Assembly: GCA_017484135.1 (NCBI GenBank)
Contig: JAFUTQ010000051.1
Location: 1-32,148, forward strand
DNA length: 32,148 nt
Direction of reading: 5' to 3'
DNA from: Lachnospiraceae bacterium
GTDB lineage: Bacteria; Bacillota; Clostridia; Lachnospirales; Lachnospiraceae
The notes under the pieces are model-generated. The model had not been told where the DNA came from. It searched no databases and worked only from the letters and a program-made list of their open reading frames with translations. Made by a program: the position numbers and the translations under genes. Below, in pieces: positions 25,284-31,906 of this stretch. The number at the start of each line of letters is the position of its first letter. Position 1 is the stretch's first letter.

Positions 25284-26348
25284 TCATGTTCCTTTTCTTA
25301 ATATGTTCAGATAGTCTTCATAAGCAAAAGTCCTGTTGCGACTCGCATTCTCTGTCTGAATAAGAATTCCTGCATCTATAAGTCTCTTCACAGCAGATGA
25401 TACTGTATTAAACGACAGCCCCAATGCATCCGAAGTCTTTCCAATATCAATGATCGGGTTTGTTTCAAGATAATCAAAAAGCGCTTTTGCATTTTTTCTT
25501 GCCCGTCCCATATCCTCTATCCGTCTGACATTCTTATCATGAAGCGCAGTCAGTTCATCTATGGTATCAATCGCATCTTGCGAGGACTCCAGGATCGCCG
25601 CAAGGAAGAACAGGATCCACTGCTCATAATTTCCTTTGTTTCTGACCTCTGTCATCCTGTCATAGTATTCCACCCGATTCTTCTTAAGAAAGTATGAAAT
25701 ATAAAGCGCAGGTGCCTGAAGCACTTTATTTTCCATAAGAAAAAGCGTTATAAGAAGCCTTCCGACTCTGCCGTTTCCGTCAAGAAACGGGTGTATCGTT
25801 TCAAACTGATAATGGATCAGTGCTGCCCTGATAAGATTATCAAGCTTGTCCTCCGCATTCATGTACTTCTCCAGGTCCGACATTGCTGTCTCCATATCTT
25901 CCGGACTTTTCTCTTGTCCCCGCACATTCTCCATTAAAACAGCATGTGTTTCCTTAATCAAACGATTGCACAAAGGGAGCGTATGGAGTCTGTTTATCGC
26001 ATATTCTGTCGCTTTAATATAATTCACAACGTCTGCAACATTCCTGTTTGTATTATCCTCTATCATCGGGTCAAGAACATCTTCCAGCGTTGCCTGAGTC
26101 CCTTCTATCTGAGAAGACATGAGCGCCTCTTTACGAACATACATAGACACAAACAACTCTATGTTGGGGATTCTGGCAGAAATACTGTCTAAGGATGCAA
26201 GGCTTTTATTTGCATCGACAAGAGCTTTTACCATCGCTTCATCCATTTCTATCTCTGGAACCGGAGGCAGCGGATTAGGGACAAAAGACTTGTATGCAGC
26301 TTCTCCTGACAAATTAGTTCTAAAGCTTCCTGCCCTGTTCGCCATCAT
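25284..26348 (-). CDS. Fic family protein with C-terminal winged helix; flap region appears deleted
   Basis: Fic enzymes usually transfer AMP from ATP to a protein hydroxyl. The 354-residue protein has the active-site loop HPFLDGNGRVGR (H186 to R197) intact and an N-terminal inhibitory motif SSQIEG (S78 to G83) of the class II type. The C-terminus (about 285-340) is a winged-helix-like domain (IDIGKTSDALGLSFNTVSSA), suggesting that it controls its own gene. Members normally carry, before the MSDLEKY stretch, about 25 residues with a QNWIG motif that form the beta-hairpin docking the target. Here RGQEKSP runs straight into EDMETAMSDLEKY (144-162), so that segment is missing in frame. The promoter carries repeated TTATTTCA boxes. 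The enzyme may be altered or inactive. Confidence 0.88.
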   Translation of the reverse strand: MMANRAGSFRTNLSGEAAYKSFVPNPLPPVPEIEMDEAMVKALVDANKSLASLDSISARIPNIELFVSMYVRKEALMSSQIEGTQATLEDVLDPMIEDNTNRNVADVVNYIKATEYAINRLHTLPLCNRLIKETHAVLMENVRGQEKSPEDMETAMSDLEKYMNAEDKLDNLIRAALIHYQFETIHPFLDGNGRVGRLLITLFLMENKVLQAPALYISYFLKKNRVEYYDRMTEVRNKGNYEQWILFFLAAILESSQDAIDTIDELTALHDKNVRRIEDMGRARKNAKALFDYLETNPIIDIGKTSDALGLSFNTVSSAVKRLIDAGILIQTENASRNRTFAYEDYLNILRKGT

Positions 26349-26380
26349 AAGACCCTTTCCTAACTTGAAATATTGAGTTC

Positions 26381-26409
26381 AGTATATTTCTTTTATTTCA
26401 ATTTGTCAA
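26381..26409 (-). promoter_or_regulatory. Promoter of the Fic/winged-helix gene
   Basis: Minus-strand -35 TTGACA (26409-26404), 17-bp spacer, -10 TATACT (26386-26381), a near-consensus promoter about 33 nt before the start codon. Confidence 0.75.
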
Positions 26410-26453
26410 TCCAAAATGAAATAATCGTCATTTGTCCTGTTCTTATTTCAATT
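26393..26453. promoter_or_regulatory. Three TTATTTCA boxes at the Fic promoter
   Basis: TTATTTCAATT occurs at 26393-26403 and again exactly 50 bp further at 26443-26453; an inverted copy, TGAAATAA, stands at 26417-26424. The first and inverted copies flank the -35 element. The arrangement suits binding of a dimeric regulator, possibly the winged helix of the Fic protein itself. Confidence 0.5.
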
Positions 26454-26524
26454 ATGATTTTCGTCCAATCCATTCCACATCATTTACCCGGTTCAAACAG
26501 GATTTCTTATCGGACTTACAATCC

Positions 26525-26965
26525 ATGTTCGATCATCTGGCAGCAATTCGACTGGCTGATGTCAGGGCTTGAAATTGCGCAGCCAAAGACATACAGCTTA
26601 TCGAGCTAAAGGACACCATTGCAAAACTGAATGAACTGATTTCAGCACAGACCAGATCCATGGATGCTTTACAGAAGACCATCGAGGAGATGTTTGACAA
26701 CCTGCCCCGCAGGGAAGTGATCCTTGACGCCCTGCCTTTTTACAGACAGGAAAAGGATTATACCGATCCTGCCATACAGGGATCAGAAGCCCGTTGTAGA
26801 GGCTTTCCGGGCGTGGATCAACAAGCAGAATGCCCCAACAGTACCCGTCTGGTCAGAGCACTGAACTATGCGCGGAACCAGCAGAACTATATGATGACCG
26901 ACCTCGAGGACGCACACTGTAGCATTTCGAATAACTTGAGTGAGAACTCAATCCACCCTAGCATT
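26525..26965 (+). pseudogene. Decayed IS66-family element (tnpB tail and tnpC fragments)
   Basis: The left part encodes IWQQFDWLMSGLEIAQPK and ends at a stop at 26607-26609, matching the end of IS66 TnpB. A second frame overlaps it and begins a TnpC-like coiled coil (IQLIELKDTIAKLNELI). It then jumps to RREVILDALP ... EKDYTDPAIQG, then in a shifted frame QKPVVEAFRAWINKQN, then back to RLVRALNYARNQQN and CSISNNLSENSI of the TnpC C-terminus. So the element has suffered at least two internal deletions, including the catalytic core, and one frameshift near 26845. It cannot move by itself. Confidence 0.8.
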
Positions 26966-27062
26966 GTGCGCTTACGATTAAACAGGCGCGAAGCGTCGCA
27001 TTTTTTGAGATAAATATCAAGTGTTTTTGGATAAAAAGTGGAATCTGAAAGCCTTATATTTA

Positions 27063-27113
27063 GAGGGCACTGAAAAACTCCCACATAGAAAATGGGAGTT
27101 TTTCAGTGCCCTC
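27063..27113. repeat. 21-bp perfect inverted repeat with 9-nt loop
   Basis: Positions 27063-27083 (beginning GAGGGCACTGAAAAAC) are perfectly complementary to 27093-27113, with CATAGAAAA between. No T-tract follows. The arm resembles the kind of terminal repeat seen on insertion sequences, so this may be a footprint of an element whose body was lost, or a tiny non-autonomous element. Confidence 0.65.
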
Positions 27114-27282
27114 GATATGTCGGGTTTTGCAGAGTTTTGCTGACCTGTCCGTTGCTTGTGTGAATTTGACAGAATCGGTTAATTATTACAAAATGCGGCA
27201 AAACGAGGCAAAGTGTGGACTTCGTTAGTAGTCAAATCGTAGTAAGACCGGGAGGCAATTACTACTAAGATTTTCGGGGATA

Positions 27283-27313
27283 ATCGTTAAAAGTGCCCCC
27301 CTCTTTTAACGAT
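27283..27313. repeat. 11-bp inverted repeat around a C-rich loop
   Basis: ATCGTTAAAAG (27283-27293) and CTTTTAACGAT (27303-27313) enclose TGCCCCCCT. The TAAAAGTGCCCCC stretch resembles what I recall of the ends of some IS21-like elements, but I cannot confirm this. It lies just downstream of the toxin gene's end on the minus strand and could also serve as a weak terminator. Confidence 0.4.
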
Positions 27314-27356
27314 ATAGGTACCCCACAATAAGAACCCCACTCATAAGAACTCTGGT

Positions 27357-27689
27357 CTATTCCATCTCCATCAATTCCAGCTGTGCAGCCTGATCCCTTG
27401 CAACATAAATCACTGACGTTATCTGCACTTTACTGTTTTCTTCATCAATCCAGAAATAGACATAATAATTCTTGACATGCATACGATGAATTCCCTCACT
27501 TCGCCATGGTTCCTCTTCAGTAAGCTCTATTCGCTCCGGCATACTTGAGAGACTCTTGATTTCCTTCTTCAGTACTGCAATGGTATTTTGCGCAGCCTCT
27601 GGAGCAAGAAGTTCCTCTGAAATGTATTTCTTGATTCCACGCAGAAGCTCTCTCGCTTGTCTCGTGATTCTTACGGTATAATTCTTCAA
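27357..27689 (-). CDS. RelE/ParE-family toxin
   Basis: Proteins of this fold either cleave mRNA on the ribosome (RelE) or inhibit gyrase (ParE). The 110-residue protein shows the family pattern: an N-terminal strand and helices (VRITRQARELLRGIKKYISE), the core RMHVKNYYVYFWIDEENSKVQI and the closing strand TSVIYVARDQ. Which target applies cannot be told from sequence. It starts at a TTG that overlaps the antitoxin stop (TTGA), with GAGGAGGGG upstream, so translation depends on the antitoxin frame. It forms a standard pair with the upstream gene. Confidence 0.85.
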   Translation of the reverse strand: MKNYTVRITRQARELLRGIKKYISEELLAPEAAQNTIAVLKKEIKSLSSMPERIELTEEEPWRSEGIHRMHVKNYYVYFWIDEENSKVQITSVIYVARDQAAQLELMEME

Positions 27690-27988
27690 CCCATCCCCTC
27701 CTCAAGCTCGCCGAACACCTCGTCAACATCAAACGAATCATCGGCCTTTGCCTGAGATAATCCCGTGGCCATCATGCGATTATATTCTGCCACAGACATT
27801 TCATTCCTTGCCGGTATGGTAGAGGGAAGCGTAAGCGGGAAAGGTATCCCGTTATGGGCAATAATTTGCCTATAGTACATATCTATCGCAACTGAGCGCG
27901 GAATACCCAATCTGTCAAGGATGCTTTCCGCCTGCTGTTTTATATTCAATTCCATACGTGAGTTAACATTCGCCGTTTTTACTGCCAT
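27686..27988 (-). CDS. RelB/DinJ-family antitoxin
   Basis: This protein should bind and neutralise the downstream toxin and repress the shared promoter. I set the start at 27988, where AAAGGTGG lies 8 nt upstream; the frame is open further but without a site. The 100-residue protein begins with a ribbon-helix-helix-type segment (NSRMELNIKQQAESILDRLGIPRSVAIDMYYRQI), the usual RelB/DinJ DNA-binding and dimerisation unit, and ends in an acidic toxin-binding tail. A promoter lies immediately upstream. Confidence 0.86.
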   Translation of the reverse strand: MAVKTANVNSRMELNIKQQAESILDRLGIPRSVAIDMYYRQIIAHNGIPFPLTLPSTIPARNEMSVAEYNRMMATGLSQAKADDSFDVDEVFGELEEGMG

Positions 27989-28027
27989 GTCACTTACCAC
28001 CTTTCTAATCTTGCTATGTTTGGCGCT

Positions 28028-28056
28028 ATTATACACTATTGTGACGCAAATCGCAA
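28028..28056 (-). promoter_or_regulatory. Promoter of the toxin-antitoxin operon
   Basis: Minus-strand -35 TTGCGA (28056-28051), 17-bp spacer, -10 TATAAT (28033-28028), about 40 nt before the antitoxin start. Confidence 0.65.
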
Positions 28057-28105
28057 CACAAACAAGGCGATTCATAAAAAAGACCCGCCGCTACGAGCCT
28101 TTGTT

Positions 28106-28411
28106 CTAATTCATCTCATCCCTGGCATCATCGTAGCCAAGATGCGTGTAGGTATTCATCGTGACCGAAATATCCGAATGCTCCATTAGGTACTGGAGCG
28201 TCTTGGGGTTCATCCTTGCCCTCGCCATATTCGGGCAATAGGTGTGGCGGCAGACGTGAGGAGTGATGTTCGACATCTGCCCCCGGTAAATGTCATTGTA
28301 CCTCTGGACGGCATTCCAGTCCCCGTACCTTCTCCGAATCGCACCTTTCGCCGACATTATAAATGCCCAGATATGTGTACCTCCGGGGCAGAGACAATAA
28401 CCTCTCGGCAA
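28106..28411 (-). pseudogene. C-terminal stub of a tyrosine recombinase (integrase)
   Basis: Only the end of a Tn916/phage-type integrase remains: YNDIYRGQMSNITPHVCRHTYC, then NPKTLQYLMEHSDISVTMNTYTHLGYDDARDEMN. The HxxR box, the second histidine (EHSD, where GHSD is usual) and the nucleophilic tyrosine (NTYTH) are visible. The N-terminal DNA-binding domains and the first catalytic arginine are absent, and the sequence before YNDIY does not match the family. It marks a former integrative element but cannot recombine DNA. Confidence 0.82.
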
Positions 28412-28491
28412 ACGCGTATAACCTATATTCAGGGAAGTTTCGGGGGCTGGAATTTTCGAAAACTCTTGTAATGTGCATTCTATAGTCCCAC

Positions 28492-28530
28492 AATTATAAT
28501 AGGCATGAAAAAATCGTGCCTTTTATAATT
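28492..28530. promoter_or_regulatory. Palindrome over the promoter of the TetR gene
   Basis: AATTATAATAGGCATG (28492-28507) and CGTGCCTTTTATAATT (28515-28530) form an inverted repeat with two mismatches. It contains a plus-strand -10 TATAAT (28495-28500) and ends about 18 nt before the TetR start. The -35 at the right distance (TGTGCA) is poor. The placement fits autorepression by the TetR protein. Confidence 0.5.
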
Positions 28531-28548
28531 TAATGGAAAGGTGTGGGC

Positions 28549-29109
28549 ATGAAACAGCACACAAAGAGGTATCTTGCCTCAGAAAACAAAATCTTAAAAG
28601 CGGTAAAAGTGGAACTTGTCCGGACGGAAGGACTCGGGAGAATCCCTATCTCGACTATCGCCCGCAGAGCGAAGCTGACGCGGATCGGAGTTTATTATCA
28701 CTATCCGAATATCGAAGCAATTTATCGGGAGAATGAGGAGAAAATTCTCCGAGTGGTCGGGGAAATTGCGGAGGGAAGCCGAGTGCGCAAAGATGACAAG
28801 CGCACTTTTTTAAGACATTTTCTGATTGGGGTTAGCAGGAATTCTATCCGATTTGAGATTAAGCAGAACCGGGGCAGTTATCTAATCTGGACAAGGATTC
28901 TGTCAGAAATAAAGGATTTGCTTACACAGAGTTGGACTTCTTACGGAAAAGCGATGGACGAGCGAATTTTCCGGCGGTACTCGGCAGAGTTTATCGGGAT
29001 TATGCATGAATGGGGCGAGAGTAGGTTTGACGCAAAGAGCATGGAGAAGTGCCTGCGCCAGCTTGTGCGACTAACGGAGATTGCGGTTCGGCGGGAACGG
29101 GAACTGTAA
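28549..29109 (+). CDS. TetR-family transcriptional regulator
   Basis: This protein probably represses its own gene and perhaps neighbours until a ligand binds. I chose the ATG at 28549 with AAAGG upstream; a GTG two codons earlier is possible. The 186-residue protein has the TetR helix-turn-helix at about 25-60 (IPISTIARRAKLTRIGVYYHYPNIEAIY), of normal length and spacing, and an all-helical ligand domain that gives no hint of the ligand. It is the only intact plus-strand gene in the middle of the island, and no efflux pump or enzyme gene adjoins it, so its target is not evident. Confidence 0.85.
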   Translation: MKQHTKRYLASENKILKAVKVELVRTEGLGRIPISTIARRAKLTRIGVYYHYPNIEAIYRENEEKILRVVGEIAEGSRVRKDDKRTFLRHFLIGVSRNSIRFEIKQNRGSYLIWTRILSEIKDLLTQSWTSYGKAMDERIFRRYSAEFIGIMHEWGESRFDAKSMEKCLRQLVRLTEIAVRREREL

Positions 29110-29434
29110 TCCATATCCGTGAGTAGCTTGAGGGGGCGGAAATTATCAACACAGATTTTGCCGTCCCCTCCGCACCAATAAGTCCACCATCCGTCCAAAT
29201 TGTTATGAAACATATTTCTGGTGCAATTATATGTCTCTTGACCACTTTTTCAAAAAATCTATCATTATATCAATCTAAAAAGCCCCGATTTATAGGGGTG
29301 AAACCGCTTATTCTAACCCCCGCGCCCATACTCCACGCTGACGCGCAAACAAGGTTCGCATTTTGCATCACAATTCCAAAGAGAAGCTTCCACCGAGAAT
29401 ATTATTCTGATGAAAGATTCTTTATTATTTTATG
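29110..29434. other. Gap between the TetR and second Fic genes
   Basis: No gene seen. Just after the TetR stop an imperfect hairpin (GAGGGGGCGG pairing with CCGTCCCCTC, large loop, about 29131-29180) might end transcription on the plus strand, but no T-tract follows closely. A weaker CCCC/GGGG hairpin lies near 29285-29300. Both Fic and TetR genes converge here. Confidence 0.35.
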
Positions 29435-30058
29435 CTATTTACTACAAAGAGAGTCCCTGATAATCCGCTCCAGATACTCTTTCTTAGACAAATCTCCTAA
29501 ATCGTGAAAAACTGCCGTATAAGCCACGAGAGAGGTACGAACATAGGCACTATGTTTCTCAAAGATTGCCCGATTAATGGGAATCCCCTGCGCTTCAATA
29601 AACTGGCAACAGAAAGTAACGGCGAGCCTTGTATTTCCCTCACGGAAACCATGAACTTTCCAGATTGCGGCTAAATCTTCTGAAAAACTCTTCACTTTCT
29701 CATCTAAAGAAAGTGAACCCCACTCACGAGAGGACATTTTCCGGAGTGCCTCGGCCAAATCATCCTCAATATTGTCTTTATCTGAATATTCGATAGACAA
29801 GCCACCAAGAGCCGGCTCTTCTTTTTCCATATTGATGGTGCGAAACTTTCCTGCCCATTCAAAGATATCCTGAAAGATGTACTCGTGCATTTTGGCTACA
29901 TGGGCCACATCATATTCTCCCGGCAAAGGCTTTTCGGCAAGCTCCCGAAGCCGAAGCGAGACATAATCTGCCTCGGCATCATCAAGTCCTTGTCTGTTTT
30001 TAATGCCTAAGGCATTTTTCAGAATATCCGTACCGGGATATACATACGGATCAATCAT
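29435..30058 (-). CDS. Fic/DOC family protein (VbhT-like, class I)
   Basis: This is a probable AMP-transferase toxin. The 207-residue protein begins YVYPGTDILKNALGIKNR and carries HEYIFQDIFEWAGKFRTINMEK, both typical of the clostridial Fic family paired with a small antitoxin. The active loop is HGFREGNTR (H136 to R144): the catalytic histidine, the acidic E140 and the asparagine are present. Proline, usual after the histidine, is glycine, and the second arginine of the HPFxxGNGRxxR form is absent, as in GNTR members. It overlaps the antitoxin gene by 8 nt. No secretion signal is present, so it should act inside the cell. Confidence 0.88.
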   Translation of the reverse strand: MIDPYVYPGTDILKNALGIKNRQGLDDAEADYVSLRLRELAEKPLPGEYDVAHVAKMHEYIFQDIFEWAGKFRTINMEKEEPALGGLSIEYSDKDNIEDDLAEALRKMSSREWGSLSLDEKVKSFSEDLAAIWKVHGFREGNTRLAVTFCCQFIEAQGIPINRAIFEKHSAYVRTSLVAYTAVFHDLGDLSKKEYLERIIRDSLCSK

Positions 30059-30221
30059 CTTCTTTCGCCTTATATTTCTTATCTAGATATTTCTTTAAAT
30101 CCTCGGTAGTAGCCTTACCGGATTTTTCAAGTTCAATATATTTTTTAAAGTCTTCCGTTGGCTCAAGTCCATCCACCTTAATCATCCCGATAGCATAATC
30201 CCATGCTGCTTCTGCTGTCAT
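30051..30221 (-). CDS. VbhA-like antitoxin of the Fic protein
   Basis: This small helical protein should hold the Fic enzyme inactive by placing a glutamate in its ATP site. I start it at the ATG at 30221 with GGAGGGA upstream, giving 56 residues. The LEPTEDFKKYIELEKSGKATTEDLKKYLDKKY stretch matches VbhA-type antitoxins in order and spacing. The inhibitory motif, normally S/TxxxE(G/N), reads MIKVDG here: aspartate stands in for glutamate and methionine for serine or threonine. The inhibition may therefore differ or be weaker. It overlaps the fic start by 8 nt, so the two are translated together. Confidence 0.82.
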   Translation of the reverse strand: MTAEAAWDYAIGMIKVDGLEPTEDFKKYIELEKSGKATTEDLKKYLDKKYKAKEDD

Positions 30222-30247
30222 AAAAATCCCTCCAATCATTGATTTAG

Positions 30248-30907
30248 CTATCTATAGTATACCACATTTTGACGGAAATTGCTATGGTGTATCTTAACGG
30301 CTTTAGCCTGATCAAATGACGTTTTTAACGAACGACCAAAACCTATTGATGAATATAATTGTGCAGCGAATACACAAGCGGTTTCATCTGTTATTGAGTC
30401 CGACATACCAATAGCCGCTTCAATATGTTCCACAACACTTTCCGCCTGTTGTTGTGAGAAGCATGCATTAAACACCACAAGTCTAATAGTATCCGAAGCG
30501 GTAGCAATAGTCATTGTAATAGCTTCCTGAGAAACAAGTTTTTCAGTCCCATCTGGATTTTGCAACACTAACTCACCTGATACGGCACCATGCCCACTAA
30601 AATGAACTATTGTAGGGTTCGTTTCATTGATTGCCTGCAGTATATCCGAAGCACGGACTGCCCCACGGCTTTCAAATCGAATTGAATCCCTGTATTCTGA
30701 TAGGCGAATTTTCTCTTGAATAGACCTGACTTCTTCATCTAACCCCAGCCGTGATGTCGTTATTGGATTTGCCGCCAGAAATAATACCGTTATCGTCTCG
30801 GGAATAGCCTTAAGATTCTCTATTTCTGCTTGCATCTGAGACTGAACAAATGTATTTTCTCTGATTGCTTGCTCCATTGATGATATCTGACGTAAGGCTT
30901 CTTTCAC
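30248..30907 (-). CDS. CHAT-domain (caspase-like) protein, possibly 5'-truncated
   Basis: CHAT proteins are caspase-related cysteine peptidases, several of which act in bacterial conflict systems. The 219-residue frame has a short helical N-terminus (1-35), then VLFLAANPITTSRLGLDEEVRSI, the histidine box VHFSGHG (H106 probably catalytic) and the cysteine box VFNACFS (C149), ending IGFGRSLKTSFDQAKAV. Both catalytic residues are present. The start is a GTG at 30907 with no ribosome binding site, an in-frame stop lies only 9 nt above, and transposase sequence of the opposite strand begins there, so the gene has probably lost its 5' end and any sensor domain. It ends 26 nt before the VbhA-like gene, same strand. 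Confidence 0.8.
   Translation of the reverse strand: MKEALRQISSMEQAIRENTFVQSQMQAEIENLKAIPETITVLFLAANPITTSRLGLDEEVRSIQEKIRLSEYRDSIRFESRGAVRASDILQAINETNPTIVHFSGHGAVSGELVLQNPDGTEKLVSQEAITMTIATASDTIRLVVFNACFSQQQAESVVEHIEAAIGMSDSITDETACVFAAQLYSSIGFGRSLKTSFDQAKAVKIHHSNFRQNVVYYR
30256..30264 (-). promoter_or_regulatory. Possible extended -10 for the antitoxin-fic pair
   Basis: Minus-strand TGGTATACT (30264-30256) inside the last codons of the CHAT gene is an extended -10. No convincing -35 stands 17 bp before it (only TAGCAA). It would give the VbhA-Fic pair a promoter independent of CHAT. Confidence 0.4.
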
Positions 30908-31036
30908 CAGAAGGTATTAAAACAGGCCATATCCACTTACGGGATCCCGGATAAGATCTACATGGATCACGGCGGTTCTTTCGAGAATGAACAGTTGACA
31001 CTGATCCTGGATTCCTTACTCCATGGAAGCAGGTGA
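30902..31036 (+). pseudogene. Transposase (DDE/rve) fragment
   Basis: About 44 codons read KVLKQAISTYGIPDKIYMDH, then GGSFENEQLTLILDSLLHGSR and a stop at 31034-31036. This is the second-aspartate region of an rve-type transposase, of the kind encoded just before an ExeA-like ATPase in many Firmicutes. The N-terminal two thirds and the glutamate-containing part are gone, so it is inactive. Its left edge abuts the start of the CHAT gene. Confidence 0.75.
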
Positions 31037-31042
31037 GACCGA

Positions 31043-31852
31043 ATGAATTTTAAAACCTTTTACGGATTATCCTGCAATCCTTTTGACAAACAGTCCCTGA
31101 ACGTAAAGGATACGTTTGAATCTCAGGATCAGAAGGCCATGATGAACCGGCTTTCTTATCTCAAGGACGTCCGCGGCATCGGTGTGTTTACCGCCGCGCC
31201 CGGCATGGGGAAATCCTACTGTCTCCGCTGTTTTGAGGATTCCTTAAACGAAAACCTCTATGACATGCATTATATCTGTCTGTCCACCGTTTCCGTTGGC
31301 GAGTTCTACAAGCTGCTCTGCGAAGAACCAGGGCTTGAAACGAAAGGTGGCAAGACCATCATGTTCAAGGCCATACAGAACCGGATCGCTTATCTCTACA
31401 AAGAGAAGAAACAGCCGTTGATCCTGGCGATCGATGAAGCGCAGTATCTCGGAAATCCGATCTTAAAGGATTTGAAGATGCTCATGAACTTCCGCTACGA
31501 TTCCGTCAACTGTTTTACGCTGATCTTAAGCGGCGAACCATATCTGAACAATACACTGGAAAAGCCGATCCACGAGGCGCTCCGGCAACGGATTACAGTC
31601 CATTACGCATTCCAGGGACTCCAGCCGGAGGAACTCACATCCTACATCCGTCATAAGCTCAGAATTGCAGGCGGGTCTGACACGCTCATTGGGGAAGATG
31701 CCCTCTCGGCGCTGACCGGATACTGTCACGGCAATCCCCGGATCATAGACAACGTCATGTCAGACGCCCTGATCCTCGGATCCCAGCTTAGCAGATCCTG
31801 CATTGATTCCGAAGTCATCCTCGCAGCAGTCAACGAGCAGATGCTCACATAG
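31043..31852 (+). CDS. ExeA/TniB-like AAA ATPase, transposition helper
   Basis: This is an AAA ATPase of the type that works with an rve transposase to choose target DNA (compare MuB, TniB, IstB-like partners). The 269-residue protein begins FYGLSCNPFDKQSL, a start typical of ExeA-like proteins, has Walker A AAPGMGKS (about 56-63), Walker B LILAIDEAQ (about 130-138), sensor-1 LILSG near 164, and a C-terminal helical part with YCHGNPRIIDN as sensor 2. The ATG follows AGGTGA, 6 nt after the transposase fragment. It looks intact although its partner is destroyed, so it is either a recent leftover or acts with another copy elsewhere. Confidence 0.85.
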   Translation: MNFKTFYGLSCNPFDKQSLNVKDTFESQDQKAMMNRLSYLKDVRGIGVFTAAPGMGKSYCLRCFEDSLNENLYDMHYICLSTVSVGEFYKLLCEEPGLETKGGKTIMFKAIQNRIAYLYKEKKQPLILAIDEAQYLGNPILKDLKMLMNFRYDSVNCFTLILSGEPYLNNTLEKPIHEALRQRITVHYAFQGLQPEELTSYIRHKLRIAGGSDTLIGEDALSALTGYCHGNPRIIDNVMSDALILGSQLSRSCIDSEVILAAVNEQMLT

Positions 31853-31875
31853 GTCATATGTAATTGAAAAGGTGC

Positions 31876-31906
31876 AAAAGGTCATGGCTTACTGTCATGG
31901 CCTTTT
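31876..31906 (+). terminator. Terminator after the transposition ATPase
   Basis: AAAAGGTCATG (31876-31886) pairs with CATGGCCTTTT (31896-31906) with one G-U pair and a 9-nt loop, and the right arm ends in a short T-run. It lies about 25 nt after the stop codon. Confidence 0.55.

Larger units (their letters stand above)
26966..27356. other. Non-coding stretch with two orphan inverted repeats
   Basis: Between the IS66 debris and the toxin gene I see no gene. The stretch holds the two inverted repeats listed separately and otherwise unremarkable sequence. It may be stacked insertion-sequence ends. Confidence 0.4.

Noticed and set aside
29000-29245. Minus-strand frames over the end of the TetR gene
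   Set aside because: They lie opposite an intact regulator gene and match no family I know.
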